Assembly: GCA_002794785.1 (NCBI GenBank)
Contig: NBBA01000002.1
Coordinates: 2,170,001-2,234,000, forward strand
From: Coniferiporia sulphurascens
Taxonomy: Eukaryota; Basidiomycota; Agaricomycetes; Hymenochaetales; Hymenochaetaceae
Reading direction: 5' to 3'
Length of the DNA: 64,000 bases
The position numbers and the translations under genes were made by a program. Within the stretch, counting starts at the first letter, position 1, and every line of letters begins with the position of its first letter. A model generated the notes under the pieces. The model searched no databases, had not been told where the DNA came from, and saw only the letters and a list, made by a program, of their open reading frames with translations. This document shows positions 11,792-24,735 of the stretch, one piece after another.

Positions 11792-13378
11792 TATGCTGGG
11801 TCGGCGAGAAGTACGAGTCACTAGTTGTTAGGGCTCCTTTACTTTCTTCCAGGTCTGAGTGGAATTGCGCACTTCCTTAATTCTGTTCGGATTGAAGGAC
11901 AAGCCATTTCATTTTCACAAGGATATATGGACGGTTCTATACTGCCGAATTAATTGATCTGCGGATGGGCCTTGTAATTTATTTTGTATTAACCTAGACA
12001 TTTGTACATCCAATCGCACATTGATAATTAATTTCTCGGAGGTGCGCGGCCAGCTCCCGGCCGAGCAAAATAAAAGCTGATTCATTACATGTATACCTAC
12101 CGAAAGCGGCAACCCCATCTGTCACACTCTCAGGCCAGTCTTCTATTTCACAGACTCCGAGAAAGTGAGTCCCCGACGGGAATGTAGTCACTGAGCTAAA
12201 TGCTGCTACTAGCGAGTGTGATAGATAAGTAGCTGTGTAAGTTTCGAAATGTTCAGGGCTGTGCTCGTCCGTAGTTCGTTCCTAGGGCGGTCTATCAGAG
12301 GTCGACCTTCTATGATGCATGATCCTGCCTCTCTGGATATCATCACTGGTACTCTCGCCGCGATGCACAGCGTCATCGCAGCAAAGGCGCCTGCTTTGAG
12401 GTTGTGGCGTGGTGCTAAGCTTTGCTCGAAAGTCTAATAATACGGCCCACTGCAGCATATCGCACTATATTTGGACCTGCAAACGGACGGGGCCCGCGGA
12501 CGATTCCGCAAAAGGAATATAAACACGGAGCTTGTACGAAATAGTAGATTGAATGAACCACAAAACAGACGGAGGTGGAAATACCGGTGGATCGGTGTTT
12601 GTAAGTAGCAGCTTCGGGCCTTCCAGAGGAGCCCAGCCATATGAGCGTGCGAGCGACTCTGGTGCTTCGTGATTCTTCATGTCGTCCGCATCCTCGGTTT
12701 GTGCTAGCCCGACTGATGATCAGCAGCCGTATGCCCAGCTAGGCCAACAATACAGTGCAAACTACACGGGCCGTAGCGCGAAGTCTTTGTGGACAGGTAC
12801 CCCGGCGCCACCGCTCTTTCAACGCTTGCTTCATCGGACGAACGAGGTACTTTCCGCTTTCCAAAAAATATATTATTTCGAGAGGGAAGTCTGGTCGATA
12901 TACATGGGTGCGAGTAGCGCGCGCCTTAAGGGCCCCGATAAACAAAAGTAGAAGAGAAAAGGGTGCAAACAAAAGGGGAAATGCAATATTAACGAGCGTC
13001 CAGTGATGGATGGGAGGGCTAGAGCCACATTCCAGGAATACATATTATACACGTGGGAGATCAGAATGCACGGATCAGATGATACAAGAATTACCTCGAG
13101 AGGGATAGCCGTACTCGAAATTGGGTGGACGCGCTGCGCTAGTAGACGTCCAACCCGTTGACGGTGTTTCACATGAAAAAAAATTATAATGATACGTAAC
13201 AAAGAAGCTGCAGTGTGTAGTGATTCAGGTGTTGCGCGGGCAAACCGGAGACACGCACTACGCCGCGCAGGAAACCTCAATCAAACTGTGCACGCCGTCC
13301 GAGTGGCTGTCTGTGTCGAGACTCTCATCGCGCAAGTCGATGAAACTCGGCTCCTCAGGTGCCCAACCGAGATGAAGC
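11792..13378. other. Intergenic stretch, no supported gene
   Basis: Lies between two convergent genes, so it holds two 3' ends. Frames of 60-135 aa occur on both strands: 12249-12437 plus, 12465-12680 minus, 12679-12951 plus, 12873-13280 minus. None has a family signature. The frame at 12249-12437 reads protein-like (a stretch ending APALRLWRGAKL), with an equally open frame opposite, so I do not call it. Confidence 0.45.
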
Positions 13379-14901
13379 TCAACACGTGGAGGCGTGCGTG
13401 GCCGATGTGTACGCTTGTGTGTCGATCGGCCGACTTCGAAACCCATTTAGGCTCCCACCGTAGTCTGAGACCGTCCGGGTGCGCACGCCGCGGTGATTAG
13501 GACCGGATAAAGCGCGTTTTGGTGAGTCGGAAAGGAGAGGGAGAGGGACCATGGAAGGAGACGACGACAAAGTTGAGAGTGACGGCGAAAGTGGGTGTAT
13601 ATGCGCTGGGGGCTGAGCTGAGGCCCTCCGGAGAGGAAGTGCGGATCGCTGAAGTGTTGGGAGTGGGGCATTAAAATGCTTAGATCGTTTTGACTTTCGT
13701 GAGCCGTCGCTGGCGTTCGGGTCGTATGATCGCGAGGGAGTGGCCGTTTTGAGACCAAACATCTCGTCGATCCCGGCATCAACATCTCCCCCCTCTTCCG
13801 CTCCGAAAAGAGCACCCCATGCGCTTGCCTGAGGTGTCAGCCCGTACCAGGCCCTCCCATAAATCGAAACAGACAGTTCATGACCCTTCGACGCGCGATT
13901 TGGCTGCCTGTTCCGAGGGGTCGCATCGTTCTCCGTCGTATCCTCAACGATAACGTTTATACCAGCGAGGAGCGACATGTCCCCTTCTTCATCCTCGTCA
14001 TCCGACATAGACATAAAGTTTTGCGACAAGCGCGGCTTTATGCGTCCTATTGCGCCATCCGCACCGCGACCTTCAAGACGCTTCAACGCATCGACGCGCT
14101 GTGCCCTCCGGTATCCGGAAGATATGGTTGACGAACGACTGAGGACGTCGGCGGACCTGAGGGACCCCGCCGAAGCTGCGTCATACATGGACTGAGTAGG
14201 TGGCAATGGAGGCGGAGAAGGGGCGGCAAATCGCATAGGCGATAGCTCCCTTCTGGGCAAAGGCGGATGAGGGGGGAACGTGTAATCCGCTAATCGTGTT
14301 GGAGGGCTCTGGGTAAACGACGCTGAACGGCGTGAGCCACCGGGAGACAAAGGGAGTCCAAAAGGATTGGGACGTTCCCTGTCGGGGACGCTACGAGAGG
14401 ACAAAGGGCTCTGGGGTGGAGACAATGGCGGAGGAGGGGAAAGCATCGGCACAAACCTAGAGTAAACCATTGCTTAGGGTAAACTGTTAGACGGAACAAA
14501 CGCGCGACGTACGAAGAGTGTAATGCAGGAGAAATTGTATATGCTCCTGACTGCTGAGGGCGGTGACCTAACAAGTCCACTGAGTTCTTTCTCCTCAAGC
14601 TGGCAGATCGCAGCGATTCGGCAAGGTCAAGGGACAAGAACGAGCGGTGTTCCGTGGAGTTTCGTCTCTTTTTGAAGGTGAAATAGAACGACTCCCCACT
14701 CGCAATGGACTCGTTGGTTTCTCGGCCTGACGAGCTCGAGGGCGGTGGTGGAGGAACCGTTAGGTCATCAACGCTACCGGGGAGACTTCCACGTCGAGGA
14801 CCGTAATACTCGGTGGCCCACGGAGCAGAGGCATAGGAAGGAGAGGAACCCTCAGAGAGCAGACCGCACTTGAAGAGGTTCGAGTAGTTTGAGAACGCCA
14901 T
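13379..14901 (-). CDS. Ser/Pro-rich protein of unknown function
   Basis: Function not recognised. Two exons: the first begins MAFSNYSNLF and runs about 131 residues with an acidic/Ser segment and KKRRNSTEHRSF. A 50-odd nt intron (GTACGT..CTCTAG near 14515-14462) joins in phase to SFVPMLSPPPPLSPPQSP. The second exon of about 358 residues is Pro/Ser-rich, has a conserved-looking middle (SMSDDEDEEGDMSLLAGINV, WYGLTPQASAWGALFGAEEG) and ends in HASTC. Length about 490 aa. It is probably largely disordered, possibly a regulatory or scaffold protein, but nothing in it proves that. Start chosen as the first ATG of the open frame; the upstream TTG frame is not used. Confidence 0.65.
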
Positions 14902-17653
14902 TGGCGAGCGGCGGCCAGCAGCGACGAGGGATGGCAAGATGTGAAAGGGCGCACGGGAGGCACGGGCTATATATTGGATTTAAGTATAAGATGCCAAAAA
15001 ACAAGCGGTCCGCCCGGGCGCCCAACCGAAACCGATTATGGATTCACCTAGGCGACAACCTGAGTCACGTCACCCATTGTTTTATGTATTTTATGTAAAT
15101 TAGTTTCTTGTTTCGAGTCCTTTTAGTCTATTTCATGAATCGGGTATTGCACCCTATATAGAAGCGTAACCGAACCGACCGGTTCCACCTTGAACAACTC
15201 TAGTCTCTTGACAACCGGCTTTTATCTTATTTTTCTCTTTTGTCTTGTGTTGCCGGTACACGCCTATGAATCGCGAAAAACAAGAGACAAGAGTTCGCTA
15301 AACTCACAGCATTTTCCCGACGCTCTTCAAGCGAAGTAGCTTGTTCCTCAACTAAATCGCATATGGCTTCTGTCTCCCACTTGCAACCCGCCCTGCATCA
15401 ACGTGTGTCCGTATATGCTTGTTTTCGGCGCGCCCCATCATCAGACCATTTTTCTATATTCACCGCATTGGGCTCTCCTAGGAATGTCCGTCATGATGTC
15501 CTTGTGATGAACTGTTTCCGCATAATATTAATATTCCTTGATCATCGGAGACCGAAATACGCGATGTGCGTCCGGCTTACCCCCATTTTTCGTCTGTGTT
15601 GAACAAGTGTTAAGCTCTGCGGCCTTAGCTACGTATGCCCCTACTTATATTAATAACCCGTACTCAATGGTATTCTTCCCTCCTCCCATCGCCATCACCC
15701 GTCTCGATGTGATCGACTTTTGAACGGATCGCACCCAGACGAGTCGGCTCGACGACAAGCATTAACACTTCCTTTCCGGTATGCTCTAGCGACCCTCAGA
15801 GAGTCAGCACATCTGACCTGCCGGATTAATTACCCTCCCCTATGCAACGATAAGCTGCTACCAATCGCGTAGAAAAACCAGTCATATTACTTTTGCATAC
15901 CGTACCTTTTTCGCTACGGTATGTCACGGTGGATATGTGTGGGTGCCAAGTCAATAAGATAGGACGATTAATTAGGAGCAATAGTCCCGCCTAGGTTGTT
16001 TGCCGACCGGGCTATGTGGATCGTGTCGGCTGTTTCCGGTGATCTGAAAAACCGGCTCCCTGGCCTCTTTCATCGCTTCTTGATATCTGCAAAGCCGTTC
16101 TTCAGATCCTGATAAGTTTGCAAGGCGTCCATGGACTTTTGGACACCCCTTGTGGCCAAGCCAGGACAGGAACGGTCGTTACTTGCGCATGTCTCCTGGA
16201 CCCATCCGGCCGGGCCGTACAAGCACTGGCCGTGATTTTCCGTATCTCGTGGAATGGTCAGGCTTCAGGGCTGTCTCCTAGGTCGGTGCCTACACTCAGG
16301 GAAATTTATCCAAGATTTTCGCCCGATCCTTTGAGCGTCATCCGCTATAAAAGGTATTTTTGTCTTCGGGTGAAGCAGAGCGCCACCGCCTCCCGACTCC
16401 ATTCAACGAGATCTAAATATTTCGTAACTCAAGTTCCTGCTGGGGTTTCACATGCCGCTATTCACACCAGTACACCACTGGGGATCGCGAAAGCATATTA
16501 CGGCTTATTGCACTCACAATTAATACATATTTGGCGTTCCTAGCTGGTAGCCTTTAGAGCGTCTGGGGCACTCCACCGGTGCCGCCTGACGTATCGGCAA
16601 AATGGGGTCTGATGATGTGGAGATTGAAGAGAATTATTTGATGATATTTTGAGTCCCTAAAATCTGTTCCTGACATCCTGTTGTTGCGAACAGACCAGCA
16701 ATCCATGTAGATCTTATCTTTGCGTACGTACATCAGATTTTCAAGTTGCTTTACATACCTTCTACATTTAGCAGAGAACACTGTGATGAGCGGGTGCAAT
16801 GGAGGAGCTGAGCGTTTATCTTACGGTGCAAGCCTTACCAGCCTTTATATATAGCTAAAAGATTACGTTGACGAAGGATGGGGAGTGAGAATCATTTTGA
16901 TGGTTCCTCACGTCCACGTCTGTCCTCAGCGAGCTTATTACCCCCAATGCCCCTATAGAGTCTGTTCCTTATGCTTCCCCCCGATTCCCCGGATATCCAA
17001 CTGTTGTAGCAGTCCGAGCCCTGGCCGGCGTATTATCTGCCAACGACTTCGAGAAGATTAATGACGGGGGGAAGTTGTGATATGGGATATGGGGATTAGC
17101 AGTGTAATTGTGTTATCCAAGACCACATCTTAAATACCAAGGTTTATGTATGGACTTGTAGGCCATTGCAGACGATCAACTCGGTTCGGATCGAAGGCCA
17201 TTATTTTGAGTGGAAGCAAACATGGTAGGAAAATCCGTAGATCAGAGTGATCGGCACGCAACTTCTATTGCTTATGCATTTAGTCATCAGGGCCTTGAGC
17301 CTCCTCTTTTCGAGTCGTCGACCGCATCATCCTAGGGTTTTGTTCTGCTGTTTCAATTTCCCAGCTGTAAGCTTGGGTACTACCGCCAAAACTTATACTT
17401 CATGACCTCTTGCTGCCCCAGTGAACATTTGAAATTAATCCACTACGTCACCGGCGCCGTTAAGTGCATTATAATTGGCTTGGTGGAGCGGCCCAGAGGA
17501 CACGATGCCCTTCCACAGGTCATACACTATTTTCGGACGACTACAAGTGGTAGACAAAGCCAAGGGAAAACTGTGCCGCTGCTTGACGACTATCCACGTC
17601 TTGCCAAGAAACACCGCTGAAATTGACTCAACGGACTCGTTTTGACTCGGTTG
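14902..17653. other. Long intergenic region upstream of two divergent genes
   Basis: About 2.75 kb between the divergent starts of the Ser/Pro-rich gene and the GH128 gene. Frames reach 141 aa (16118-16543 plus) and 81 aa (16554-16799 minus) without recognisable domains. A TATA-like CTATAAAAGG sits at about 16341 and another AT run at about 16845, but neither precedes a gene I can support. No tRNA or transposon signature seen. Confidence 0.4.
14967..14975 (-). promoter_or_regulatory. Possible TATA element of the Ser/Pro-rich gene
   Basis: On the minus strand the sequence reads AATATATAG about 70 bp upstream of the ATG at 14901. Spacing suits a TATA box with a short leader. It is a short AT-rich match and could be chance. 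Confidence 0.35.
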
Positions 17654-18921
17654 ATGCACCTAGTTACATCCTTTCTTTTCATTTCCGTTGCAGGGGCAGC
17701 AGGGAGCCAGATCTTACGAAATAGGGCCGTAAATGCTTCCGCAAAGGCTGGCCTCGCATGGCCAAACGGGAACTCTGACAACTATATGCAATACACGGTC
17801 ACTGGAAAGGTTTCATGGTGAGGGGCCCGTTGTTTGTCCGTATGTTTGCCGACGCTGACTTGCTGAATTCGGTTCCGTGTTCAGGTACTATACTTGGTCG
17901 CCAAGTCCTATCAGTGCGGACCTGGAGTTCGTTCCTATGCTCTGGGGAACGCCGCAGGTCGACGCATTTGCGTCGACGATCAACGAAACGATTGCTAACG
18001 GCGGTGTAACGGCTGTCCTAGGGTTCAACGAGTGAAGTTCCTTCATACCTAAATATACAACAATTCATTAACGCACCTCCAAATCGTTTGGGCATTTCTT
18101 TATACAAGGCCCCAGCAGCCTGCCCAATCGAACCTCACCGTCGAAGAGGGCGCAGATTTATGGAAGACATACATTGAACCACTGAAGTCTAAAGGAATTC
18201 GCCTCGGCACGCCCGCTCCGTCGAGTGCGCCGAGTGGGAAAGCGTGGATTCAAAACTGGCTCTCCGCGTGCGACGGTGGCTGCAACCCTGACTTCGTCGC
18301 CCTTCGTATGTTTATCCGTCTTGTATCCATATCGGCGTATGCGCGGCCAGGCTGAATGTAACGCGCTCAAACAGATTGGTATGACGTGAACGCGACGGAG
18401 TTTCAGCTGTACTTAGAGGATTTCCACGACACCTGCCAGCTGCCAATCTGGGTCACGGAATGGGCATGTCAGGTATGTCGGCGGAAGTTACCCTTTCCCC
18501 CATTGGTTTCTCCCGGCGCCTTCATAGCAGTGCCAATTCATGCGCATTGCAGAATTTTAACGGCGGCAATCAATGCTCGGACGAGGCCGTGGTCGAGTTC
18601 CTGAACCAAACGCAGTCCTTCATGGACTCCGCCGAGTGGGTTGAACGATATGCATGGTACGGTGTGATGGAAAACCTTAACGGCGTTAGCGAGGTAAATT
18701 TCAGCGGTTTGATACCTGTTTCTTAAACGTGATTGATGAGTAAAATTTCCAATTTATAGAATAACGCCATGATGAACGCCGCTGGTAAGATCACGTCTCT
18801 CGGAGAACAGTACATCGGTGCCACCACCTCGGGTGATCCCGCCGTTATCAGTTACGCGGGGAGCCCACCCTTCTACTTCTTGTTGGCATTGGTGACCACG
18901 CTGGTCCCCCTGTGCCTATAA
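17654..18921 (+). CDS. Secreted, probably GPI-anchored GH128 glycoside hydrolase (endo-beta-1,3-glucanase-like, Asl1-type)
   Basis: Expected to cut beta-1,3-glucan at the cell wall. Six exons joined in phase give 302 residues. The N-terminus MHLVTSFLFISVAGAAGS is a signal peptide. The core begins GKVSWYYTWSPSPISADLEF, continues VPMLWG, TAVLGFNEPQ (acid/base Glu about residue 104), WIQNWLSACDGGCNPDFVAL, HWYDVNATEFQLY and PIWVTEWACQ (nucleophile Glu about residue 198), then WVERYAWYGVM. The last about 20 residues are hydrophobic and follow a small-residue stretch, as in a GPI signal. Members act in wall remodelling or substrate glucan breakdown; which applies here cannot be told. Introns are about 50-70 nt. 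Family assignment is very secure. Confidence 0.93.
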
Positions 18922-19134
18922 CTTCCAGCATGACGATCTGACGAATCGAGAGTTAGGAATGTAATTGGTTGATCATCATTTATATCCGGTTACGAAAGCG
19001 ACAGTTAAGCTAATGAAATTTCTATTTGTATACCCTTATTTTCCTTACTCCAGTATGTGGGGGACCGCAATGTGATTAGGGACAGTGAGACAATTATCCG
19101 ATAAATAAACGAACGACGAGCTAAGGAAAGTGAA

Positions 19135-22100
19135 TCAAGATTGCTCATCAAATGCACCCACCGACCGCATACTTTCAACAAGACGTCGGTACTCCTGCAA
19201 GAGTTCGGGAATCTCTGACATCTTTAGATCGTCTGCTGCGCATTCGAGGAAGCGTCGGTTTGGTGGAGGGATGTGCGACGGACGAGTCTCGAGGACGGGT
19301 GATGATGCTCGAGAAGAGAGTGGCGTATCGAACCGAGTCGGATCCTTAGTTGATAAAAATGAAGAGCGAGCTGGAGGAGAGCCCTATAATCCAGTATTGG
19401 ATGAGCTTGGTAATACGATCAACACATGTTAAGATTATAAACATACGTGATGTGCCGACGGCTCTCGCGAGTGCGAAGCCGAGCCTTTCGTGAGACGAGA
19501 CATGTGCGCAAGGCGATCCGTGATGCTCATTCGCTCCTTCTTAACGTTTTCTGCCCTCAGTCTGCTCTGACTCCGTCCACTCATCATGCTTTCAAAGCTA
19601 CGGATGCTTCTTGTGTCGTGCCTTGCGTCTTCCCCTTCATCATAATCACCGTCCTCTTCATCATCCCCTGCACTTGTTTCGCCCTCAGAATCGGGCTCGT
19701 CGTCGTCGAGGACAACGTTCCGCACTGACCCCGGCCTACTCTCTACCATCTCTTGGCCCTCATCATCCCCAGGATGATGAGAGGACGCAAACGAGCGAGT
19801 ACGTTCGCGGCCACCAGCTCCAGGGAGGGAGGCAGCAAGGCTCGCAATCGAGAACCCGCTTTCACGGCGTAGTAGTCCAAAACCTGGACGGATACTGTTC
19901 CATGCCGTTTCCGACGCGCCATCGACTGGAGACGCTACATTTGGGTGTTCCCCTGGCGTCGCTGGAAGTAAAGAGCGAAGGACGCCAAAACCTGAGCCGA
20001 CGACGCCAGAAAGGACCTTGTTAGCCGAACCGGCCAAGGCATCCACTTGTTGCTCAACGCGTCCGCGAAGTCCCGCTGGTCCGCCAGGCGTAGACGAAGC
20101 GGACTTGTCTCCCGTCAGAGCAAGATGGGAAAGAGGAATAGGAGTAAGATCTGCTGTACTATAGAGACGTATCAGTTTCTGAATAATAAGCTGACTTGTT
20201 TTAAGTACCTCATAACTTGCTTTTCGCTCTCCTTAAGACCAAGTGCTCCAAGGTCCACGTTTTCAAGGAATTCTACCACTGCCATGAGGTTTATTAAACA
20301 ATAACTCTCCTCCCCCCCAACAGACCTATGGCGAAATCGCTGAGTATACAGAAGATGTGAGACGAGCTGTGGAGGGTTGGCCTTCACAACAGAGAAGATT
20401 ATCAAAGGAAGGAGGATGTCCCCAGATACCGGTGTGGGTGTCTTTGGGGGAGAAACGGTAAGGAGAGGGGTCTGATATGACGACAGAGGCTCTGAGAGTG
20501 TTGCGGAGGTACCGTTTACTGTCTGAGCGTCTGCTCTGATGGTTTTCGAGGTGCTGCTTTCTTTCAACGGTTCATCTATATCCGGCTCAGAAACCGGGGA
20601 AGAGGGATCGGGCGAAACTGTCAACTTTGGAGGACTGCTAGGACGTGCATCATCTTTAGTCGTCACAGAGTCTATAGCATCGTGGTTGAATGTTGGTGCA
20701 AGAGGTGTCCTATCTTCGTCTATTTGCTCTTCAGATTTAAGTCGTAGAGGCGGAAGCCTTGATAAACCGTCTGTCATCGCGAAGTTCAGCAATCGTACCT
20801 CTCCAGTCCGAGTTTTGTGCTATCCAAGCTCACCAACGATAATTCGATGAGCAGCTACCAATATCGCAGCCTTATCGGCCGGACAATGCGCAACCGCGAG
20901 CTGGGATATCGCTTCGTGCACATTGTTAGAAAAAGTTTAATTAAAAGATTCCCTCCTTCAAACTTACTTTCACCGCAAGCCGCAATTACACGATCCACGT
21001 CATCCTTGGAATCACCAGTTTCAACGCCAAGGTGGTCCAGACTCAAATCCAGCATGTTTAAAGCGGCTATACGGCTCGACAGTGCCTCGTCGTGAGACGC
21101 GTCGTCGGAGTTAGAAGGACGGAATAAGCTTCATGAAAATGTCAATGAAATATCTCGTCGCGGGTTAGAAGTACAACTTACCGATCATAAAAAACGCAAG
21201 AAAGAGACCTCTCGACTTTCTCTAGGGCACCTTGCACCTTTTGGTCATGCTCGTCTATCTCCCTTTCCTTCTCTTCTTCACTACTTTTATCATCTCTCTG
21301 CCTTAACGTTGACGGAGACCCGTCGACCATTAGCTCCTCCTCCAGTGTATCGTAGAAGTCCTGGAACGCCTGAGAGACCTCCTCCGCGGGATCGTCACTG
21401 ACGGACATGGATATAATTGAGTTCTGGTCTGATGATACTTGACTTCCTCTATCCGCCTCTTTTGGTTTTCGGGAAGGCTTTGGGAAAGGCAGAAAATTTG
21501 TGGAAAAGTTCTGTGTGCGCTCAACGACCCATGTAGGTAAGCCAGAGAGCATGTCTTTGATCTCCACTTTGATACATTTTGTGATTGCTTTCGACACGTT
21601 CCGCCGGATTATTGGCTGTCCAATCGTGATCGCGGAGACTTCAACAATGTGATCAATAGACTGTACATCTGGAAGTAAATGTGGAGTTGCGATGGGACTC
21701 GCGGGTGTAGGAGACTTAGTGAAGAAGGAGGCGAATGGGTTGGGCAAACGTGAGACGCTAGAAGAGGCGATGGGCTTTGCTCCAGGCCGTGGGGGTAGCG
21801 GGGGCTTTACGGGAGCAGCCGATCGCGGGGGCAGCGGAAGCGAAGAAATAAAAGTCTGCACGGATACGTGGGGGTAACTGCCAGAAAGACCAGGCGTACT
21901 GGGAAGAGGAGGAAGTGTCAAAAGAGCGGATGATCGGGTCGAAGGATTAGACAAAGTCTGGAACGACTTAGACGCCAATGCGACGGTAGATTGGATCTTG
22001 AGGCTGTTTCCACTGTTAAATGCGATTCATTAGCATACAAGGTCTACAGGGTGAAAGAGCCTCCAGATCACAACTCAAAATCCTCGGCATCAATGACGGG

Positions 22101-22937
22101 AGTTTTTCGACGCAAGGTCCCCTTTAACACGTCTAACTATCGTTCAACATGTAATGAACTTGAGATGTGATCCAAAGGCTCCATGAGTCGACTGCTCACT
22201 CGATGGTCCCTCTCAGTCCAGACAACGTGACGATGGGCGCATCAATTCTTGCAGACCCATTACAGAATATGATGTGGTCTTTAATAAATTCGGGTGTTAT
22301 TATCTCGTGCGAGCTCGCATGTTCTGTTGGAAGTAGCAACGTAACCTGTGCGTGATCTGTCTTATTCACCGCCTTCACTCGAACAGAATGGCTTGAATAA
22401 ATCATATACCTTGCCCGTCGCTATCACGTTCCATAACTCCGACCATGCAGACGTATGTTCGGCACCACCAACGAGCTCCTCAATCATCGCCCAGCCGAGG
22501 CAACCCACATCAAGTCCGTGATCTTGTGCAACGGCCTTGAGGTTTTGAAGCTGTAACTTACTCGTCGCGCTCACGACGCCACCTGTGTGCTGCTGCTGTG
22601 GCGAGATAGATACGGGCGAATTCGCCGTACCGGTTGTTGCGGGCCCCGTGACAACTCGCGCTTGGCGTGGCGTATACGGAATGTACTTCGGTGCCGCCGT
22701 CTGGCTCGCACCGGGAGCGACACGCGTCAACTCTGGAGAGGAGCCGCTATTATTGCCACTGCCGTGACCGGACACACTCCCCGCGGAAGTATTGACATTC
22801 ACAGAGGAAGAAGGGCCCGGGGAAAGTAGGGGGTGGGCGGTGAGCAGTTCGTGCGAGGTTGTACGTTGGAGACGACCAGTGCCGTGCGCGGGCGACGATG
22901 GACGGAGGCTCAGATGCGTATCGCCTCTTACAGACAT
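19135..22937 (-). CDS. VPS9-domain protein, probable Rab5-type guanine nucleotide exchange factor
   Basis: Would activate a Rab5/Ypt5-class GTPase in endosomal or vacuolar transport. The first exon (MSVRGDTHLSLRPSS) is Ser/Gly-rich and ends in GWAMIEELVGG and AWSELWNVIATGK. Next come IITPEFIKDHIIFCNG, KTPVIDAEDFEL and a Pro/Ser linker with LPNPFASFFTKSP. The VPS9 core is seen as NMLDLSLDHLGVE, AVAHCPADKAAILVAAHRII, GDILLPLIIFSVVKANPPQL and GGEESYCLINLMAVVEFL. The C-terminal exons hold an acidic Ser-rich stretch, and the last exon (RRFLECAADDLKM, LLQEYRRLVESM) ends at 19135. About 1000 residues. Head-to-head with the next gene at 23251. A yeast Vps9 or Muk1 equivalence cannot be decided by eye. 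Confidence 0.88.
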
Positions 22938-23250
22938 GATGGTGTTCGGGGAAAGTCTTAAGCAGGAAAAGGGAGGATATCTGGTCCCCTAGAGCAGTGG
23001 CATGCAGTATCTCAAACCAAGACGTGTTGCGGTCGTAGTAGACGACGGGCTCGTTTCTCGTCCAACGCGCTCGCACACCACGCAGACTGCGCAGTGCTAT
23101 CACTTTGCAGGGTCCATCGGCTTATGTAAGCACCAAGAGAAGCTGGGATCTCTCACGTGGCCGTGTACCTCCTTTGGACGGTCGTCTCCTCAGTCTCACG
23201 CCCTCGGGTTAACTTTAACCTGCTATAAATCGGTTTAGAAACGCTCTGCA
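22938..23250. other. Short divergent promoter interval
   Basis: 313 bp between two start codons facing away from each other. No TATA box; frames here are antisense shadows. Confidence 0.4.
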
Positions 23251-24292
23251 ATGAATGTCAGGAAGCCCAAAGATCAGTACAGAGACAGAAATGGGTTTGA
23301 GGAGTTCACTCGTCAGTTTCCAACGGAGAGCATGAGGGAGGTGGAGGCCGCAGAAGCGCAGGATTTTGCGCGGTTCGTAATCAGGGAGATGGGATCTTTC
23401 TTTCCTTCGTAAGTTCCTGGCCGCTGTACCTAAGCACAACCCGGTGTATATTTTCTCTGCAGAGTCGAAGAAATGAAAAGGGAAGTTGAGGCTCCTGAAA
23501 CCCTCGGGACCATTAACGAACGCATCAAAGGCCTGAAAAAGGAACAAGCAGATGGGATGTCCAAGCTGGCTCGCTATTGTGCGCAAGGGGAATATGATGA
23601 CGCCGTGGATCGCTATCTTCAAACAGATGATTTGAAGTACTTTGACGATCTTACAAAGGATGACGAGTGGGCTGAACATTACGAAAGGCTTGAGGTCAGC
23701 TATCCCTGTCTCCTGTTCCTTGCCTCCCCTTCCCCCATCAGGTCTGTTCATCACGTATTGAAACTATACTGAAACTCGACGACTTGGATGCGATCGCACA
23801 AGGGGTACTTCAGACGGAGTGGACGCACTCTTACGTCCGAGTTTAGTGATATACTGGCTCAAGCACAATACGATCATCTTCAAGAACTTCTTCCGCTGTA
23901 TGCACGGCGACGTGCACTGGAAGAAACAGATGAGGCAGGCCGCATCAAGCGGACGGCTCAGTTCCCTCGGTCGGTACAAGAATACCGAAGCATGAAGGAA
24001 ACGGGTGCGCAACTACGGGTTGCCCACTTTCTGCTGGCGGGGGCGACGAAACGGGACGAAATGCGGAACGAATCGAGGTGGGCACAGAAACAGACCGAGC
24101 CACTGATCAAACAGTTTAATGACAACGTGAGCGCTGTTCCCCCAGCTAGTGCCAGAGAAGGAAGTGGCAGCAGATTTGATGGTGGGCTGCCGACTGACTG
24201 GACTGATTTGCCAGGACGAGTTTCATCAAGAGATACAAAAATTCGTTGTCGAGTACGGGGCGAAGGACCCTCGTGCACGCTATAGGACGTAG
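23251..24292 (+). CDS. Helical protein of unknown function
   Basis: Not recognised. The start MNVRKPKDQYRDRNGFEEFT joins over a GTAAGT intron to SVEEMKREVEAPETLG and a strongly helical acidic/basic segment ending EWAEHYERLE. After a second intron the frame is ambiguous. One acceptor gives SSRIETILKLDDLDAIAQG, which then runs into a stop. Another (about 23802) joins directly to the frame with DILAQAQYDHLQELLPLYAR. The 3' part then uses a GTGAGC donor at about 24127 and an acceptor before DEFHQEIQKF, ending in KDPRARYRT. About 240-290 residues, rich in Glu/Lys/Arg, no membrane segment. An indel in this copy or assembly could explain the ambiguity near 23760-23840. Confidence 0.62.
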
Positions 24293-24735
24293 TAATATAG
24301 AGGAGCTGGCTGTGGTTCTGTTGACTGTTTGATGAAGATTGAAGATGAAAAATTGAGTTGAGGTGTCCCCACGTGTCGGCGATCCTCTTCCTGTTCGAAT
24401 CTTCCTTTGAGCGCGTCTGTTTGTACTTAGCCGATGCTGTGCCCGAATCAAAAAGTGTGCGGCTGTACAGCGACCACCAACTGAGCTCTGCGTGTATTGC
24501 GAAACGTCTTCAATCTGCACAGGAAACACGTTCCTGTTTACTACCTATCTCTTTATGCGCACTCCTACTTTCGTCCTTTTTCTCCGTTTTCTCTTTTCTA
24601 GTTCCATTTCTATATGGAAACCACCCATAGCCTTCAGTAGCTTATTTAAACCATCCCGCTCCTGCTCTCCTCGGCAAAGTGTCTCATCTAGCCCCTGCAG
24701 CGCGCCGCTCATCTACAACGTTCTGCTCGACTCTC
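24293..24735. other. Intergenic, no gene seen
   Basis: Pyrimidine-rich from about 24540 to 24610 (TTTTTCTCCGTTTTCTCTTT), which could be promoter sequence of the following gene. No supported coding frame. Confidence 0.4.

Noticed and set aside
16118..16543. 141-aa plus-strand frame with an internal TATA-like element
   Set aside because: No domain, and the TATA-like site lies inside the frame, not ahead of it.
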